Positions 15,987 through 27,191 of a DNA stretch of 64,000 nt are shown piece after piece. Origin of the DNA: Mycobacterium lentiflavum (GTDB taxonomy: Bacteria; Actinomycetota; Actinomycetes; Mycobacteriales; Mycobacteriaceae); NCBI RefSeq assembly GCF_022374895.2, contig NZ_CP092423.2, positions 1,426,001 through 1,490,000 of the forward strand. Direction: 5' to 3'. The notes below the pieces were generated by a model, which saw only the letters and a program-made list of their open reading frames with translations, was not told where the DNA came from and ran no database searches. Both the position numbers and the translations under genes were made by a program. Every line of letters begins with the position of its first letter. The first letter of the stretch is position 1.

Positions 15987-17321
15987 CAGGGCGGTGATCT
16001 CGGCGGCCGCTCGCAGACCGGACCGGACCGCGCCGTCGAAAAACCCGGTCCACTCGTCGGCGGTCTCGGTGCCCGCCCAGTGAATCGGTCCGACCGGTTC
16101 GCGTAGCCAGGGCCCGAACCGCGTCCAGGAGCCCGGCGGCACCGCCGCGGTCGGGCCGCCCGGAGCGAAATCCTCGGTGCCCCAACGATGATCCACGTAG
16201 TCGAGTGGCTTGAGTGCCTCCTCGCCGAACAGCGATGCAAAGCAACGCAAGGTGTCGCGGCGACGTTGGTCGGTGGGCAGTGAATCGAACGCCCGGGCGT
16301 CGACAAAGCCAAGCAGGATGCCCGGCCCGTCCGCCTGCGGGCTGACGTCGAAGGTGATGAACACCGGTCCCTTGTCCGAAAGCGCCTGTCCCGAGAATCC
16401 GTTGGCTCGCCAGAACGGTGTCGAATAGGCCGCGAAGGCCTTGCTGAGCCGGCCCTGCGGCCATTGCTCGACCAGCTGGTGGTACTCGGCGGGGAGCGGG
16501 GGAGCGAACTCGATGCCGGCGCGATGAGCGGGCGGGATCGCGACGACCACGAACCCGGCGTCGGCCGTACCAGCGTCAGAGGTGACCGTCACGCCGGAAC
16601 CGTGCCGTTCGATGCGGTGCACCGGGGCATTCAGCACGACCCGCGCGCCCAGTTCATCGGCCGCCGCCCGGGCGATTTGCTGGGTGCCCCCCGGGAAATG
16701 GTCCTGCTGGGCGCCGTCCTCGGTGTCGAGCATCCGGTCCAGACCGCCCGCGGCCCGGACGTAGCGCGCGGCGTGCAGCATTGACACGTCTTCGAGTTCG
16801 CATCCCCAGGTCACCCGGGCCATGATGGCCATCAGGTCGCGCGACGAGGCGGTGGCGCGTGCCGAACGCAGCCACTGTCCGAACGACACCTCATCGAGTT
16901 GGCGGGCGCGCCGTGCCTGCCAGGGCGCGTCGACCGGAACGCTGCGCGCGATTCTTTCGAATTGCCAACGCAGCCGGGCGATGTCGAGCAACCCGGTCAG
17001 CGAAAGCTTGGGGATGGTGCCGTGGTAGGAGCGTGTCCAGCCGCGCCAGTGGATGACGTTCTTGCCATCGTGATAGGTAGGCGTGGTCGGGATCTGCAGC
17101 TCGGCCGCCAGCGCCAGCACGGCGTCCTGGGTGGGTCCGACGAACGCGCCGCCCATATCCGCCGGCAGTCCCGCGACGCTACCGGTGAACGCACGCCCGC
17201 CGACGCGGTCGCGCCCCTCGAACACCACCACGTCGTGGCCCTGTCGCGTCAGCTCGCGCGCCGCGGCGAGGCCGGCAAAACCCGCGCCGACCACCACAAC
17301 ATCGACAGTCCACGACGGCAT
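15981..17321 (-). CDS. aofH: Flavin monoamine oxidase AofH
   Basis: 446 residues. [21 protein letters not shown] with [15 protein letters not shown] forms the N-terminal FAD site, and [29 protein letters not shown] the C-terminal one, as in monoamine oxidase. No signal peptide, so cytosolic, unlike the nearby lipoprotein homologue. It oxidatively deaminates amines to aldehydes; substrate unknown. ATG 17321 is preferred over the GTG two codons earlier. It lies downstream of the Rv3168/Rv3169-like pair on the same strand, matching the M. tuberculosis order. Confidence 0.83.
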   Translation of the reverse strand: MPSWTVDVVVVGAGFAGLAAARELTRQGHDVVVFEGRDRVGGRAFTGSVAGLPADMGGAFVGPTQDAVLALAAELQIPTTPTYHDGKNVIHWRGWTRSYHGTIPKLSLTGLLDIARLRWQFERIARSVPVDAPWQARRARQLDEVSFGQWLRSARATASSRDLMAIMARVTWGCELEDVSMLHAARYVRAAGGLDRMLDTEDGAQQDHFPGGTQQIARAAADELGARVVLNAPVHRIERHGSGVTVTSDAGTADAGFVVVAIPPAHRAGIEFAPPLPAEYHQLVEQWPQGRLSKAFAAYSTPFWRANGFSGQALSDKGPVFITFDVSPQADGPGILLGFVDARAFDSLPTDQRRRDTLRCFASLFGEEALKPLDYVDHRWGTEDFAPGGPTAAVPPGSWTRFGPWLREPVGPIHWAGTETADEWTGFFDGAVRSGLRAAAEITALL

Positions 17322-17425
17322 CGTCACACCCCCTAGTCAACCGCATGGTGACACGGAGACGGTAGAGGCCGTCCGCAGCACAGCGACGGCAACCGTACGC
17401 CCTAGCGCGCACGACGCGAAAAGGG

Positions 17426-18540
17426 TTACGGCGCAACCGTTAACCAGTCGGCGAACCCGGACGGGTCGTGGCGGCCCAAGGCGCCGTGCTCGTAGAGGCC
17501 CCAGCCCTCGACCGGCGGCCTATCGCCCTCGATGCAGACCGCGCGACCGACGTGGTCGATCACTCCGAAGCCGGCACGCCCGATGATCGCCGGGTCGGTC
17601 ATGTCGTAGGTCAGGCGTTCGGCGTACTTCTCGCCCTTCCAGGTGCCGTGTATCCAGTCCGAATCGCCGCCGTAGCCGCCGCCGACGTGAATGGGCACCG
17701 GCAACTTGGACTCGACGTCGAAGTGGATCGGGGAGCCGTCCGGCGTCGTCGCGTCGATGGTGGCGCCGGTCGGAATGCGGGTGCCCGACGTGTAGTGGAT
17801 CTTGACGCGTGGCCAGCCCAGCTGTTCGACTCGGCCGTCGCGCCAGATCCGGGTGCAGTCGTTGAGCGAGCGGAACCCGTTGGGCTCCTCCTGGATGATC
17901 AGCACGATCGCGAAGTCGTCGAAAGCCATTGGTACGTATAACCACCACATACCCTCGAACGGCGGATCGGCCGGCCGGCCGGCCGGCTCGGCCTCCCCGA
18001 TCGGGCGGATGCCCCACGACCGGTCGCGGCTACCCAGCCAGGTGTTGGGGTCGACGACGATCTCCTCGCCGTCGATCACGATGTGGCCACTCCAGCTGCC
18101 CAGCTGGGCGAACCGCTGCGCGTCCAACGTGACACGGGTGCCGGACCGCAGGACGTGCGGTTGCTCCTGGACCACGTCGAACAGGCCCTTCCAGGTGAGA
18201 TCGGCTGCGATGCCTTCGGTTTCGTCGAGCACGATCCGCAACTTGTGCAGCGGTTCGATCACCTCGACCCGGTAGCCGTTGACGTGCTGGTTGAGCCGGT
18301 CGGAATCGATGGCGTCCGAAACATGCACCGCGGTCTGGGTGTCCCCACGCCGGACGAGCACGAAGGCGTCCTTAACGCCGAGGTTGGGGTAGTAACCGAT
18401 GCCGCTGATCAAGAAGATGTCGCCGGTGCGGTCATGGGCGTTGAAGTAGGACCGGTCGTAGAAATTGCGGTCCGAGGAGCCGGGCCAAGCGATCGGCTGG
18501 GGAATCTGGTGTACCGGGTACTCGTCGAGCGGTCCGAGCA

Positions 18541-18541
<1 letters not shown>
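17426..18541 (-). CDS. Conserved hypothetical protein (Rv3169-like)
   Basis: 371 residues, soluble, rich in beta strands and tryptophan (WPGSSDRNFYDRSYFN, WLGSRDRSWGIRPIGE, GMWWLYVPMAFDDFAI, IHGTWKGEKYAERL). The repeated paired strands look like a lipocalin- or AttH-like beta-barrel, but I cannot name a catalytic site. ATG 18541 overlaps the stop of the phosphotransferase as TAATG. The conserved pairing with a phosphotransferase-like protein and an amine oxidase suggests a joint pathway for an amine or lipid-like compound; function unknown. Confidence 0.75.
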
Positions 18542-20330
<1,789 letters not shown>

Positions 20331-20334
<4 letters not shown>

Positions 20335-21236
20335 CGCAGCGACTTGCCGGGCGAACGGCGATCGTCACCGGTGCCAGCCGTGGTTTGGGCCGGGCGATCG
20401 CGCTGGCCCTTGCCGCCGAGGGCGCGGCGGTCGCGGTGGCCGGGCGCACCGAGCAGGTGTGGGATGACCGGCTGCCGGGAACCATCGGCGAGACCGTCGC
20501 CGCCATCGAGGCGGCGGGTGGGCGCGCGGAGGCGGTCCGTGCCGATCTAACCGACCGGGACGACGTCGCCCGGCTGGTAGGCGAGGCGCGAGATGTGTTG
20601 GGCCCCATCACTGTTCTGATCAACAATGCGGCCTTCACCGCCCCGGGGCGACCGCCGGTGCCCGGTGGACAACCGCGGGCGAAGGCCGCCAAACCGGCCG
20701 GCGTCGCCAAGCCCGGCTGGCCGGGGTTCGTCAGCACCCCGTTATCCGCATTTCGCCGCCACTTCGACATCGCGGTGTTTGCGACCTATGAGTTAATGCA
20801 GCTGGTGTCCCCGGACATGATCGAGGCGGGGGGTGGTTCGATCATCAACATCACCTCGGTGGCCTCGCGGCTGCCCGGCGACGGACCCTATCCGGACCGC
20901 AGCGGCGGTGTGCTGCCGGGTTACGGCGGTTCCAAGGCCGCGCTCGAGCATCTCACCCAGTGCGCGGCGTTTGACCTGGCCGACCACAACATCGCCGTCA
21001 ACGCGCTGGCACCGTCGAAGCCGATCATGACGCCCGGCCTGTCCTACTACGCCACCAACTTCAACGACACGGCCACTGAAGACGAATTCGCCCGGGCAGC
21101 AGCACAATTAGCGCTCGTGGACCCCGCCGCCGTCACCGGTCGCACCATTGGCCACCACGAGGTGCTCGACGGCAGCTTCCGGCCGTTCACTGTGCCCCAC
21201 TCGCGAGCTGGGGGCACCTCCCGCGAGCGAGCGTAA
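20331..21236 (+). CDS. Short-chain dehydrogenase/reductase
   Basis: 301 residues. NAD(P) motif TGASRGLG, LINNAA, active-site Ser in INITSVAS and YGGSK (Tyr and Lys) are all present. A Pro/Lys-rich insert of about 30 residues follows LINNAAFTAPG, a feature of a subset of long SDRs. ATG 20331 overlaps the TetR stop (ATGA), so the two are coupled. The last 14 residues (VPHSRAGGTSRERA) are encoded by a GC-rich repeat element and probably replace the original C-terminus. Substrate unknown. Confidence 0.82.
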
Positions 21237-21284
21237 CGCCACGCCGAAAAATCGGGCCTGATTTCAGCCTGAGGTTACGCTCGC
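21192..21284. repeat. GC-rich palindromic element with terminator hairpin
   Basis: Three features overlap at the end of the SDR gene. GTGCCCC (21192-21198) pairs with GGGGCAC (21211-21217). TGGGGGCACCTCCCGCG (21209-21225) recurs exactly, inverted, at 48048-48064. GCGAGCGTAAC (21227-21237) pairs with GTTACGCTCGC (21274-21284) and spans the SDR stop codon, making a plausible terminator. Confidence 0.6.
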
Positions 21285-21383
21285 GGGCTGCCGGTTATCC
21301 CTGGCCACACCGCCGCGTGACATGCAAGTATGAATCAAGTCTGTGCCGCAACGGCATAGCAAAACCGGCGAGTGGTGTGCCAA

Positions 21384-22316
21384 ATGCCCGATAAGCCGAC
21401 AGGGCGCGTCGTTGCGCTCATCGTGCTGTTGATCGTGGTTGCCGCCGCCCTGCGCGGATATCTGCCGGCTCGCGAACATGCGGCGCGCGCGGAAGGCAGC
21501 GCCCGGGCGGCGCTCGTATTCGTCGTTGTCCTGCTCAGTGCGGCACTCGCGCTGCTGGCGGTCGCCGTCATCGCGCGACTGCGGGATCCACGTGCGGTCG
21601 CACCGAAGACGGGCGACCTCTCCGGGATGCTCGGTACCGGCGCGGGGCGACCGAGCTGGCGGGTGTTGCTGATCGGACTCGCGGTGATCGTCGCGTGGTT
21701 GCTGGTTGCGATGCTGTTGTCCCGGTTATCGTTGCCGCACGGTGCGCCGCCCGCGCAGCACGCACCGGACACCAGCGCGGCGCCGCACACCGCCGCACCT
21801 ACACCGCAGCCCCGGCCCCCGCAGAGCGACAACGATAACGTGCTGCGAATTCTGCTGGCCGCCACGGTTCCGATGATGCTGCTCCTCGTCGTCGCAACGT
21901 TCATCATGTCGCGACGGCGATACCGCGCCACGACGCGGCCTACCGTCGCCGATGACAGCGCCGAATATGTATCGCCGGTGCGGCCTTCGGAATCCCTGGT
22001 GCGCGCCGCCGAACTGGGTTTGGCCGAGATAGCCGACCGTGGGCGCGAACCGCGGGAGGCGATCATCGCCTGCTATGTCGTGATGGAACGTGAGCTCGCG
22101 AATGTTCCCGGGGCCGCTCCTCAGGATTTCGACACACCGACCGAGGTGTTGGCCCGCGCCGTCGAACTCCGTGCGCTGCATATCGATAACGCCGTTCAGC
22201 TGGTCAACCTGTTCGCGGAAGCGCGGTTCAGTCCGCATGTGATGAACGAGGGACATCGCGACGTCGCGGTTGAGGTGCTGGGGCTGGTTCTTGCGGAACT
22301 CCGGAGCGCGGTATGA
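21384..22316 (+). CDS. DUF4129 membrane protein (Rv3166c-like)
   Basis: 310 residues. Predicted helices: about 8-26 (VVALIVLLIVVAAALRGYL), 42-65 (AALVFVVVLLSAALALLAVAVIA), 95-117 (VLLIGLAVIVAWLLVAMLLS) and 155-175 (ILLAATVPMMLLLVVATFIM). The cytosolic C-terminal domain contains EPREAIIACYVVMERELANVPGAAPQDFDTPTE, cut here only in description, which is the DUF4129 block seen beside MoxR and DUF58 genes. ATG 21384 begins the moxR3 operon; a GTG four codons earlier is possible. The operon probably serves membrane-protein or metal-complex maturation. Confidence 0.78.
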   Translation: MPDKPTGRVVALIVLLIVVAAALRGYLPAREHAARAEGSARAALVFVVVLLSAALALLAVAVIARLRDPRAVAPKTGDLSGMLGTGAGRPSWRVLLIGLAVIVAWLLVAMLLSRLSLPHGAPPAQHAPDTSAAPHTAAPTPQPRPPQSDNDNVLRILLAATVPMMLLLVVATFIMSRRRYRATTRPTVADDSAEYVSPVRPSESLVRAAELGLAEIADRGREPREAIIACYVVMERELANVPGAAPQDFDTPTEVLARAVELRALHIDNAVQLVNLFAEARFSPHVMNEGHRDVAVEVLGLVLAELRSAV

Positions 22317-22795
22317 AAAGGCTGATAGCTCTGGGTGTTTGCTTCATCGTCGCGGCGGAGCTGCTGGTGCTGGTCGTGCACGATCGTCCCCTGGTTTTGG
22401 TCGCGTCGGGTATCGCACTGGGCTTGGTGTTGCTCAATGTTCGTCGGCTACTGGGACAAGGGATAGAACCCGCGGCCGACCTGGACCACGACGACCTCGG
22501 GGATTCGTTGCGCCGCTGGCTCGCCACCACCGAGACGACGATTCGCTGGTCCGAGTCCACCCGTACGGACTGGGACCGGCATCTGCGTCCGATGCTCGCC
22601 CGCCGATACGAAATCGCGACCGGGCAACGACTGGCCAAGGACCCGGCGGCTTTTCAGTCGACCGGCCGGATGCTGTTCGGCGCCGAACTGTGGGAATGGG
22701 TCAATCCCAACAACATCGCGCGCTCCGCTGACCACGAGCCCGGTCCCGGCCGGGCCGCGTTCGAAGAAATCCTCCGCAGGTTGGAGCAGGTATGA
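22313..22795 (+). CDS. Membrane-anchored hypothetical protein (Rv3165c-like)
   Basis: 160 residues. Two short hydrophobic helices at the N-terminus (LIALGVCFIVAAELLVLVV and LVLVASGIALGLVLLNV) are followed by a soluble, charged domain with RRWLATTETTIRWSESTRTDWDRHLRPMLAR and a conserved FGAELWEWVNPNN stretch. Such proteins accompany MoxR/DUF58/DUF4129 in actinobacteria, and no enzymatic motif is seen. Overlaps both neighbours as ATGA. Confidence 0.75.
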   Translation: MKRLIALGVCFIVAAELLVLVVHDRPLVLVASGIALGLVLLNVRRLLGQGIEPAADLDHDDLGDSLRRWLATTETTIRWSESTRTDWDRHLRPMLARRYEIATGQRLAKDPAAFQSTGRMLFGAELWEWVNPNNIARSADHEPGPGRAAFEEILRRLEQV

Positions 22796-23784
22796 CAGGG
22801 GGTGCCCCGATGCCGACCGCTTTGCCGGCCAGTATGACCACCGCGCATTGCGAGGCGGTGCTCGACGAAATCGAGCGCGTGGTGGTGGGCAAGCGTTCCG
22901 CGCTGACCCTCATCCTCACCGCCGTCCTGGCGCGCGGCCACGTTCTCATCGAAGATCTGCCGGGGCTCGGCAAGACACTGATCGCGAGATCCTTCGCCGC
23001 CGCCTTGGGTCTGCGATTCACCCGGGTGCAGTTCACGCCGGACCTGCTGCCCGCAGACCTGCTCGGGTCGACGATTTACGACATGCAGTCGGGCCACTTC
23101 GCGTTCCGGGCCGGACCCATTTTCACCAATCTGTTGCTCGCCGACGAGATCAACCGCACCCCACCCAAGACCCAGGCGGCGCTGCTAGAGGCGATGGCCG
23201 AAGGTCAGGTCAGTATCGACGGCGAAACCCACAAGCTGCCAATGCCTTTCATCGTCCTGGCCACCGATAACCCGATCGAATACGAGGGCACCTATCCGCT
23301 GCCGGAGGCACAGCTGGATCGATTCGCGATGCGGTTGGAACTGCGCTACCTCTCCGAGCGCGACGAGGCCTCGATGCTGCGCCGCCGTCTGGAACGTGGC
23401 TCGGCCGAGCCGACGGTCAATCAGGTAGTCGACGCCCAGGACCTCCTAGCGATGCGCGAGTCGGTCGAGCAGGTGACGGTGCACGAGGACGTCCTGCATT
23501 ACGTGGTGTCGCTGGCCACGGCCACGCGCCGCCATCCGCAGGTCGCCGTCGGCGCGAGCCCGCGTGCCGAACTCGACTTGGTTCAGCTCGCCCGGGCCCG
23601 GGCGCTGTTGCTTGGCCGTGACTACGTGATCCCCGAGGACGTCAAGGCGCTCGCGATAGCGGCGGTCGCGCACCGGATCACCCTGCGCCCGGAGATGTGG
23701 GTGCGCAAGATTCAGGGCGCCGACGTCGTCGGAGAACTGTTGCGGCGCTTGCCGGTACCTCGCACCAACGAGGGCACCGCGTGA
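22792..23784 (+). CDS. moxR3: MoxR-type AAA+ ATPase
   Basis: 330 residues. Walker A EDLPGLGKT, Walker B LLLADEINRTPPKTQAALLEAM, sensor 1 VLATDNP and sensor 2 in VGASPRAELDLVQLAR define the MoxR class. MoxR ATPases act as chaperones that help VWA/DUF58 partners insert cofactors or assemble complexes in the cytosol. ATG 22792 overlaps the previous stop. The order DUF4129, small membrane protein, MoxR, DUF58, membrane protein matches Rv3166c-Rv3162c, supporting moxR3. Confidence 0.87.
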   Translation: MTGGAPMPTALPASMTTAHCEAVLDEIERVVVGKRSALTLILTAVLARGHVLIEDLPGLGKTLIARSFAAALGLRFTRVQFTPDLLPADLLGSTIYDMQSGHFAFRAGPIFTNLLLADEINRTPPKTQAALLEAMAEGQVSIDGETHKLPMPFIVLATDNPIEYEGTYPLPEAQLDRFAMRLELRYLSERDEASMLRRRLERGSAEPTVNQVVDAQDLLAMRESVEQVTVHEDVLHYVVSLATATRRHPQVAVGASPRAELDLVQLARARALLLGRDYVIPEDVKALAIAAVAHRITLRPEMWVRKIQGADVVGELLRRLPVPRTNEGTA

Positions 23785-23791
23785 GCTTACC

Positions 23792-25051
23792 GTGACCGAG
23801 GTTGAGTTCCGCTGGCGCGCATCACCATTGACGCGGGTGATCGCGACCTGCGCCGGTGTCGCCCTCGTTGCCGCCGTGATCGGCGCGCATTGGCAGCTCA
23901 TCGCGTTCGCGGCGCCGCTGCTCGGCGTGCTGTGCTCGATCAGCTGGCAACAGCGAGTCCCGAAGATTCATGTGCACGGGGAACCGGAGTCACAGCGATG
24001 CTTCGAAGGGGAGCAGGCGCGGGTGACGCTGACGGCGACCGAGGAAGACGGGGCGCCCAATGCCTGGGCGATCGAGCTCACGGTTCCCGCAGTCCAGGGC
24101 CTGCAGCTCGAGGTGCTCGATTCGGATTCTTCGCACGCGAAAACGGTTGCGGCCGTGGCGCAGCGCTGGGGCCGATATACGATCTGCGCCCGGATCGACG
24201 GGGTCGCCCGCGGTGGGTTGCTCACCGGGACGGCAACTGTCGATGCCGCCGATGTCATTGTGTTTCCTCTGACGCCGCCGCAGGCGACGCCCATCCCGCG
24301 AACTGAGTTGCTCGACCGCCTCGGCGCTCACCTGACCGGGCATATCGGTCCGGGCGTCGAGTACGCCGATATCCGTCCCTACGTTCCGGGTGACCAACTG
24401 CGGGCGGTGAATTGGCCGGTGAGCGCGCGTCGCGGTCAGCTGCACGTGACGGAGCGATTGACCGATCGCGCCGCCGACGTGGTAGTGCTGATCGACGGGT
24501 ATCGGCAGCCCGCGGGCCCGGCTACGGATGCCACCGAACGAGTGGTGCGCGGTGCGGCTCAGGTAGTGCAGGCCGCGCTGCGCTACGGCGATCGCGCCGG
24601 AATCGTCGCGCTGGGCGGCAACCGTCCGCGGTGGCTCGGCGCCGACATCGGTCAGCGCCAGTTCTACCGGATCCTCGATACCGTGCTGGGTGCGGGCGAT
24701 CGGTTCGAAGACACCACCGGCACGCTGGCACCGCGCGCGGCCGTTCCGGCCGGGGCCATCGTCATCGCGTTCTCCACCCTGCTCGACACGGAATTCGCAC
24801 TGGCGCTGATCGATCTACGCAAGCGCGGTCATGTCGTGATTGCCGTCGACACGCTCGATGTTTCACCCTTCGAAGACGAACAGGACCCGCTGGTGGATCG
24901 GCTGTGGGCGTTGCAGCGCTCCGCCATGTATCGCGACATGGCGACCATCGGTGTCGACATCGTCTCCTGGCAGAAAGATCACACCCTGGAGCAGTCGATG
25001 GGCGTGATGCCGGATCGCCGCTACCGAGTGCGCGGACGGCTGCGGGGATAG
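23792..25051 (+). CDS. DUF58 protein, MoxR partner (Rv3163c-like)
   Basis: 419 residues. Two N-terminal helices (VIATCAGVALVAAVIGA and LIAFAAPLLGVLCSI) are followed by an extracytoplasmic or Ig-like section and the DUF58 core VEYADIRPYVPGDQLRAVNWPVSARRGQLHV. A VWA-like MIDAS region follows: DVVVLIDGYRQ and FSTLLDTEFALALIDLRKRGH. It probably binds MoxR3. GTG 23792 starts 7 bases after the moxR3 stop. Confidence 0.82.
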   Translation: MTEVEFRWRASPLTRVIATCAGVALVAAVIGAHWQLIAFAAPLLGVLCSISWQQRVPKIHVHGEPESQRCFEGEQARVTLTATEEDGAPNAWAIELTVPAVQGLQLEVLDSDSSHAKTVAAVAQRWGRYTICARIDGVARGGLLTGTATVDAADVIVFPLTPPQATPIPRTELLDRLGAHLTGHIGPGVEYADIRPYVPGDQLRAVNWPVSARRGQLHVTERLTDRAADVVVLIDGYRQPAGPATDATERVVRGAAQVVQAALRYGDRAGIVALGGNRPRWLGADIGQRQFYRILDTVLGAGDRFEDTTGTLAPRAAVPAGAIVIAFSTLLDTEFALALIDLRKRGHVVIAVDTLDVSPFEDEQDPLVDRLWALQRSAMYRDMATIGVDIVSWQKDHTLEQSMGVMPDRRYRVRGRLRG

Positions 25052-25053
25052 CC

Positions 25054-25503
25054 ATGTCACTAACCGCTCGCTTGGGGATCAATGCTCTTGCGATGGCATT
25101 CGGCCTGCTGATGGTCGGCCTGGCCGCGGTTGGCGCCCATGGTCCGGCACTGGGGGCCGGGATGGGCGCGCTGGTAGCGGTGACACTCGGGATCGTCTTT
25201 CGACCCGCAGCGGCGGTTGCCGTGCTGCTCTGCGTGACCGCGATCGCGATCTCCGATCCCTCCTATGTGTTCGTGGGACTTTCGGGGCTGTGCGCGGCCG
25301 CCTACCTGGTATCCCGATACGCGGCCGCAATGCCGGACGCGGTCGTGATGGCCAGTTGGCCGACATTCGTTGGCGCCGTGGGATTTACCTTTGTCGGCGT
25401 GGCGGCGGCGGCGTTCCCGATGCACCTGCCGTGGGTACCGTTGGCGGCGCCGCTGGCGGTGCTGGCGATTTATGTAGTGGCGACACGCCCGTTCTTGGGC
25501 TGA
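25054..25503 (+). CDS. Integral membrane protein (Rv3162c-like)
   Basis: 149 residues, almost wholly hydrophobic, about five to six helices (LAMAFGLLMVGLAAVGA, ALGAGMGALVAVTLGIVF, AAAVAVLLCVTAIAIS, FVGLSGLCAAAYLVSRY, FVGAVGFTFVGVAAAAF, PLAVLAIYVVATRPF). It is the last gene of the moxR3 operon, two bases after the DUF58 stop. Function unknown. An inverted repeat CGCGTTG/CAACGCG at 25507-25533 follows the stop and may end transcription. Confidence 0.75.
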   Translation: MSLTARLGINALAMAFGLLMVGLAAVGAHGPALGAGMGALVAVTLGIVFRPAAAVAVLLCVTAIAISDPSYVFVGLSGLCAAAYLVSRYAAAMPDAVVMASWPTFVGAVGFTFVGVAAAAFPMHLPWVPLAAPLAVLAIYVVATRPFLG

Positions 25504-25598
25504 TCACGCGTTGGGCGTGACAGCATCAACGCGCCCGCAATCATGATCGGGGGAGAAGGCATCCGACCTGTTGGTGGGAGTGCCCGTGAGTCGAGGAG

Positions 25599-27191
25599 TT
25601 ACTGCAGCAACTGTGCGGCGTGATCCGCGAGATCGAGCAGCGGTTGCGGGAAGATCCCGAGAACCACGGTGACCGCGGCGCACAGGGCGATCGCGATCTT
25701 GCTTAAAATCCCCGGCGCGACGACCTGAGGGGTGTCGTCGGTCGGTTCGGTGAAGAACATCAGCACGATCACCCGGACATAGAAGTAGGCGGCGACCCCG
25801 CTGGCGATCACACCGATGATGACCAGTGGCACGGCACCGCCCTGGGCGGCGGCCTGGAACACCGTCAGCTTGCTAATGAATCCACTGGTCAACGGGATAC
25901 CGGCGAAGGCCAGCAAAAACATCGAAAGCATCACGCCCACAATGGGGGAACGCTGCCCAAGCCCGGCCCAGTGCGACAGCGTGGCATCCTCGACACCGTC
26001 GGAGTTGCGAATCAGGCCGACGATCGCGAACGCGCCTACCGTGCTGAAGCTGTAGGCCACCAGGTAGAACAAGGTGGCCGCCAGGCCGGCGTGGTTGTCG
26101 GCGATCACACCGGTAAGGATGAAACCGACGTGGGCGACCGACGAATAGGCAAGCATGCGTTTGACATCGGCCTGATTGACGGCGGTCACGGTGCCGACGG
26201 CCATGGTCAGGATCGCGATCGCCCACAGCACCGGACGCCACTGCTCGTGCAGCGGCGGCAGCGCCACGTAGACGACTCGCAGCAGCGCACCGAATGCCGC
26301 GACCTTGGTGGCCGCCGCCATGAATCCAGTGATCGGCGTGGGCGCGCCCTGGTACACGTCGGGAATCCACGAGTGGAACGGCACCGCGCCCACTTTGAAC
26401 AACAGACCGACCGACAACAGCGCGACGCCGACCAACGCCATCGAGCTATCACCATGGGCCGCAAGCGCATCCCGGATTCCCGGCAGTAACAGCGTTCCGG
26501 TCGCGCCGTAGATCAGTGCCACGCCATAGAGGAAGAATGCCGACGAGAAGGCGCCGAGCAGGAAGTACTTCATCGCTGCTTCCTGCGACAGCAGCCGGCG
26601 GTGACGCGCCAGACCGCACATCAGGTACAGCGGCAGCGACAGCACTTCCAGCGCGACGAACATCGTCAGCAGGTCGTTTGCCGCCGGGAACACCATCATG
26701 CCGCCGACGGACAGCATCAGCAGTGGGAAAAGCTCGGTCTGCGCGGCTCCGGCCCGTTCGGCCTCACGCTCAGCGTCACTTCCGGGGACCGCGGATGCCT
26801 GCGGGGTAAAGGCATCCAATCCGGAAGCAGTGGAAACTCCCGCGGCCACCTTCACTTTGTTGGCGGCTGCGGCGACGTTGGTGCGCTCGGCGATGAAAAT
26901 GACGGCCAGCAGTGCCACCAACACCACGGTGCCTTGCAGATACAACGTCGGCCGGTCGATGGCCACCGCGCCCAACACCCCGCTGCGACCGGATGCCGGG
27001 AGCGAGCGGCTGACCGCGATATCGGCGACGAAGGCCGCGATCAAACCACCAAGGGCCAGCGTCACCTGCGAGACATAACGAATGTTTCTGGGCAGGAACG
27101 CTTCAGCGAGTACTCCGACCACCGCGATACCGAAGACGATGAGCATCGGGCACAGCAGGAAGTACTCGATGCTTGGGGTGGGAAGGGTCAT
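25599..27191 (-). CDS. nuoN: NADH dehydrogenase I subunit N
   Basis: 530 residues, antiporter-like membrane subunit of complex I with about 14 helices. Conserved motifs include YFLLGAFSSAFFLYGVALIYGATGT, GLLFKVGAVPFHSWIPDVYQGAP and LAYSSVAHVGFILTG, carrying the proton-path Lys/Glu residues. A hydrophilic insertion of about 40 residues (near VSTASGLDAFTPQASAVPG) lies between early helices and is probably cytosolic; it is longer than in E. coli. It is the last gene of the operon and overlaps nuoM as ATGA. Confidence 0.95.
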   Translation of the reverse strand: MTLPTPSIEYFLLCPMLIVFGIAVVGVLAEAFLPRNIRYVSQVTLALGGLIAAFVADIAVSRSLPASGRSGVLGAVAIDRPTLYLQGTVVLVALLAVIFIAERTNVAAAANKVKVAAGVSTASGLDAFTPQASAVPGSDAEREAERAGAAQTELFPLLMLSVGGMMVFPAANDLLTMFVALEVLSLPLYLMCGLARHRRLLSQEAAMKYFLLGAFSSAFFLYGVALIYGATGTLLLPGIRDALAAHGDSSMALVGVALLSVGLLFKVGAVPFHSWIPDVYQGAPTPITGFMAAATKVAAFGALLRVVYVALPPLHEQWRPVLWAIAILTMAVGTVTAVNQADVKRMLAYSSVAHVGFILTGVIADNHAGLAATLFYLVAYSFSTVGAFAIVGLIRNSDGVEDATLSHWAGLGQRSPIVGVMLSMFLLAFAGIPLTSGFISKLTVFQAAAQGGAVPLVIIGVIASGVAAYFYVRVIVLMFFTEPTDDTPQVVAPGILSKIAIALCAAVTVVLGIFPQPLLDLADHAAQLLQ

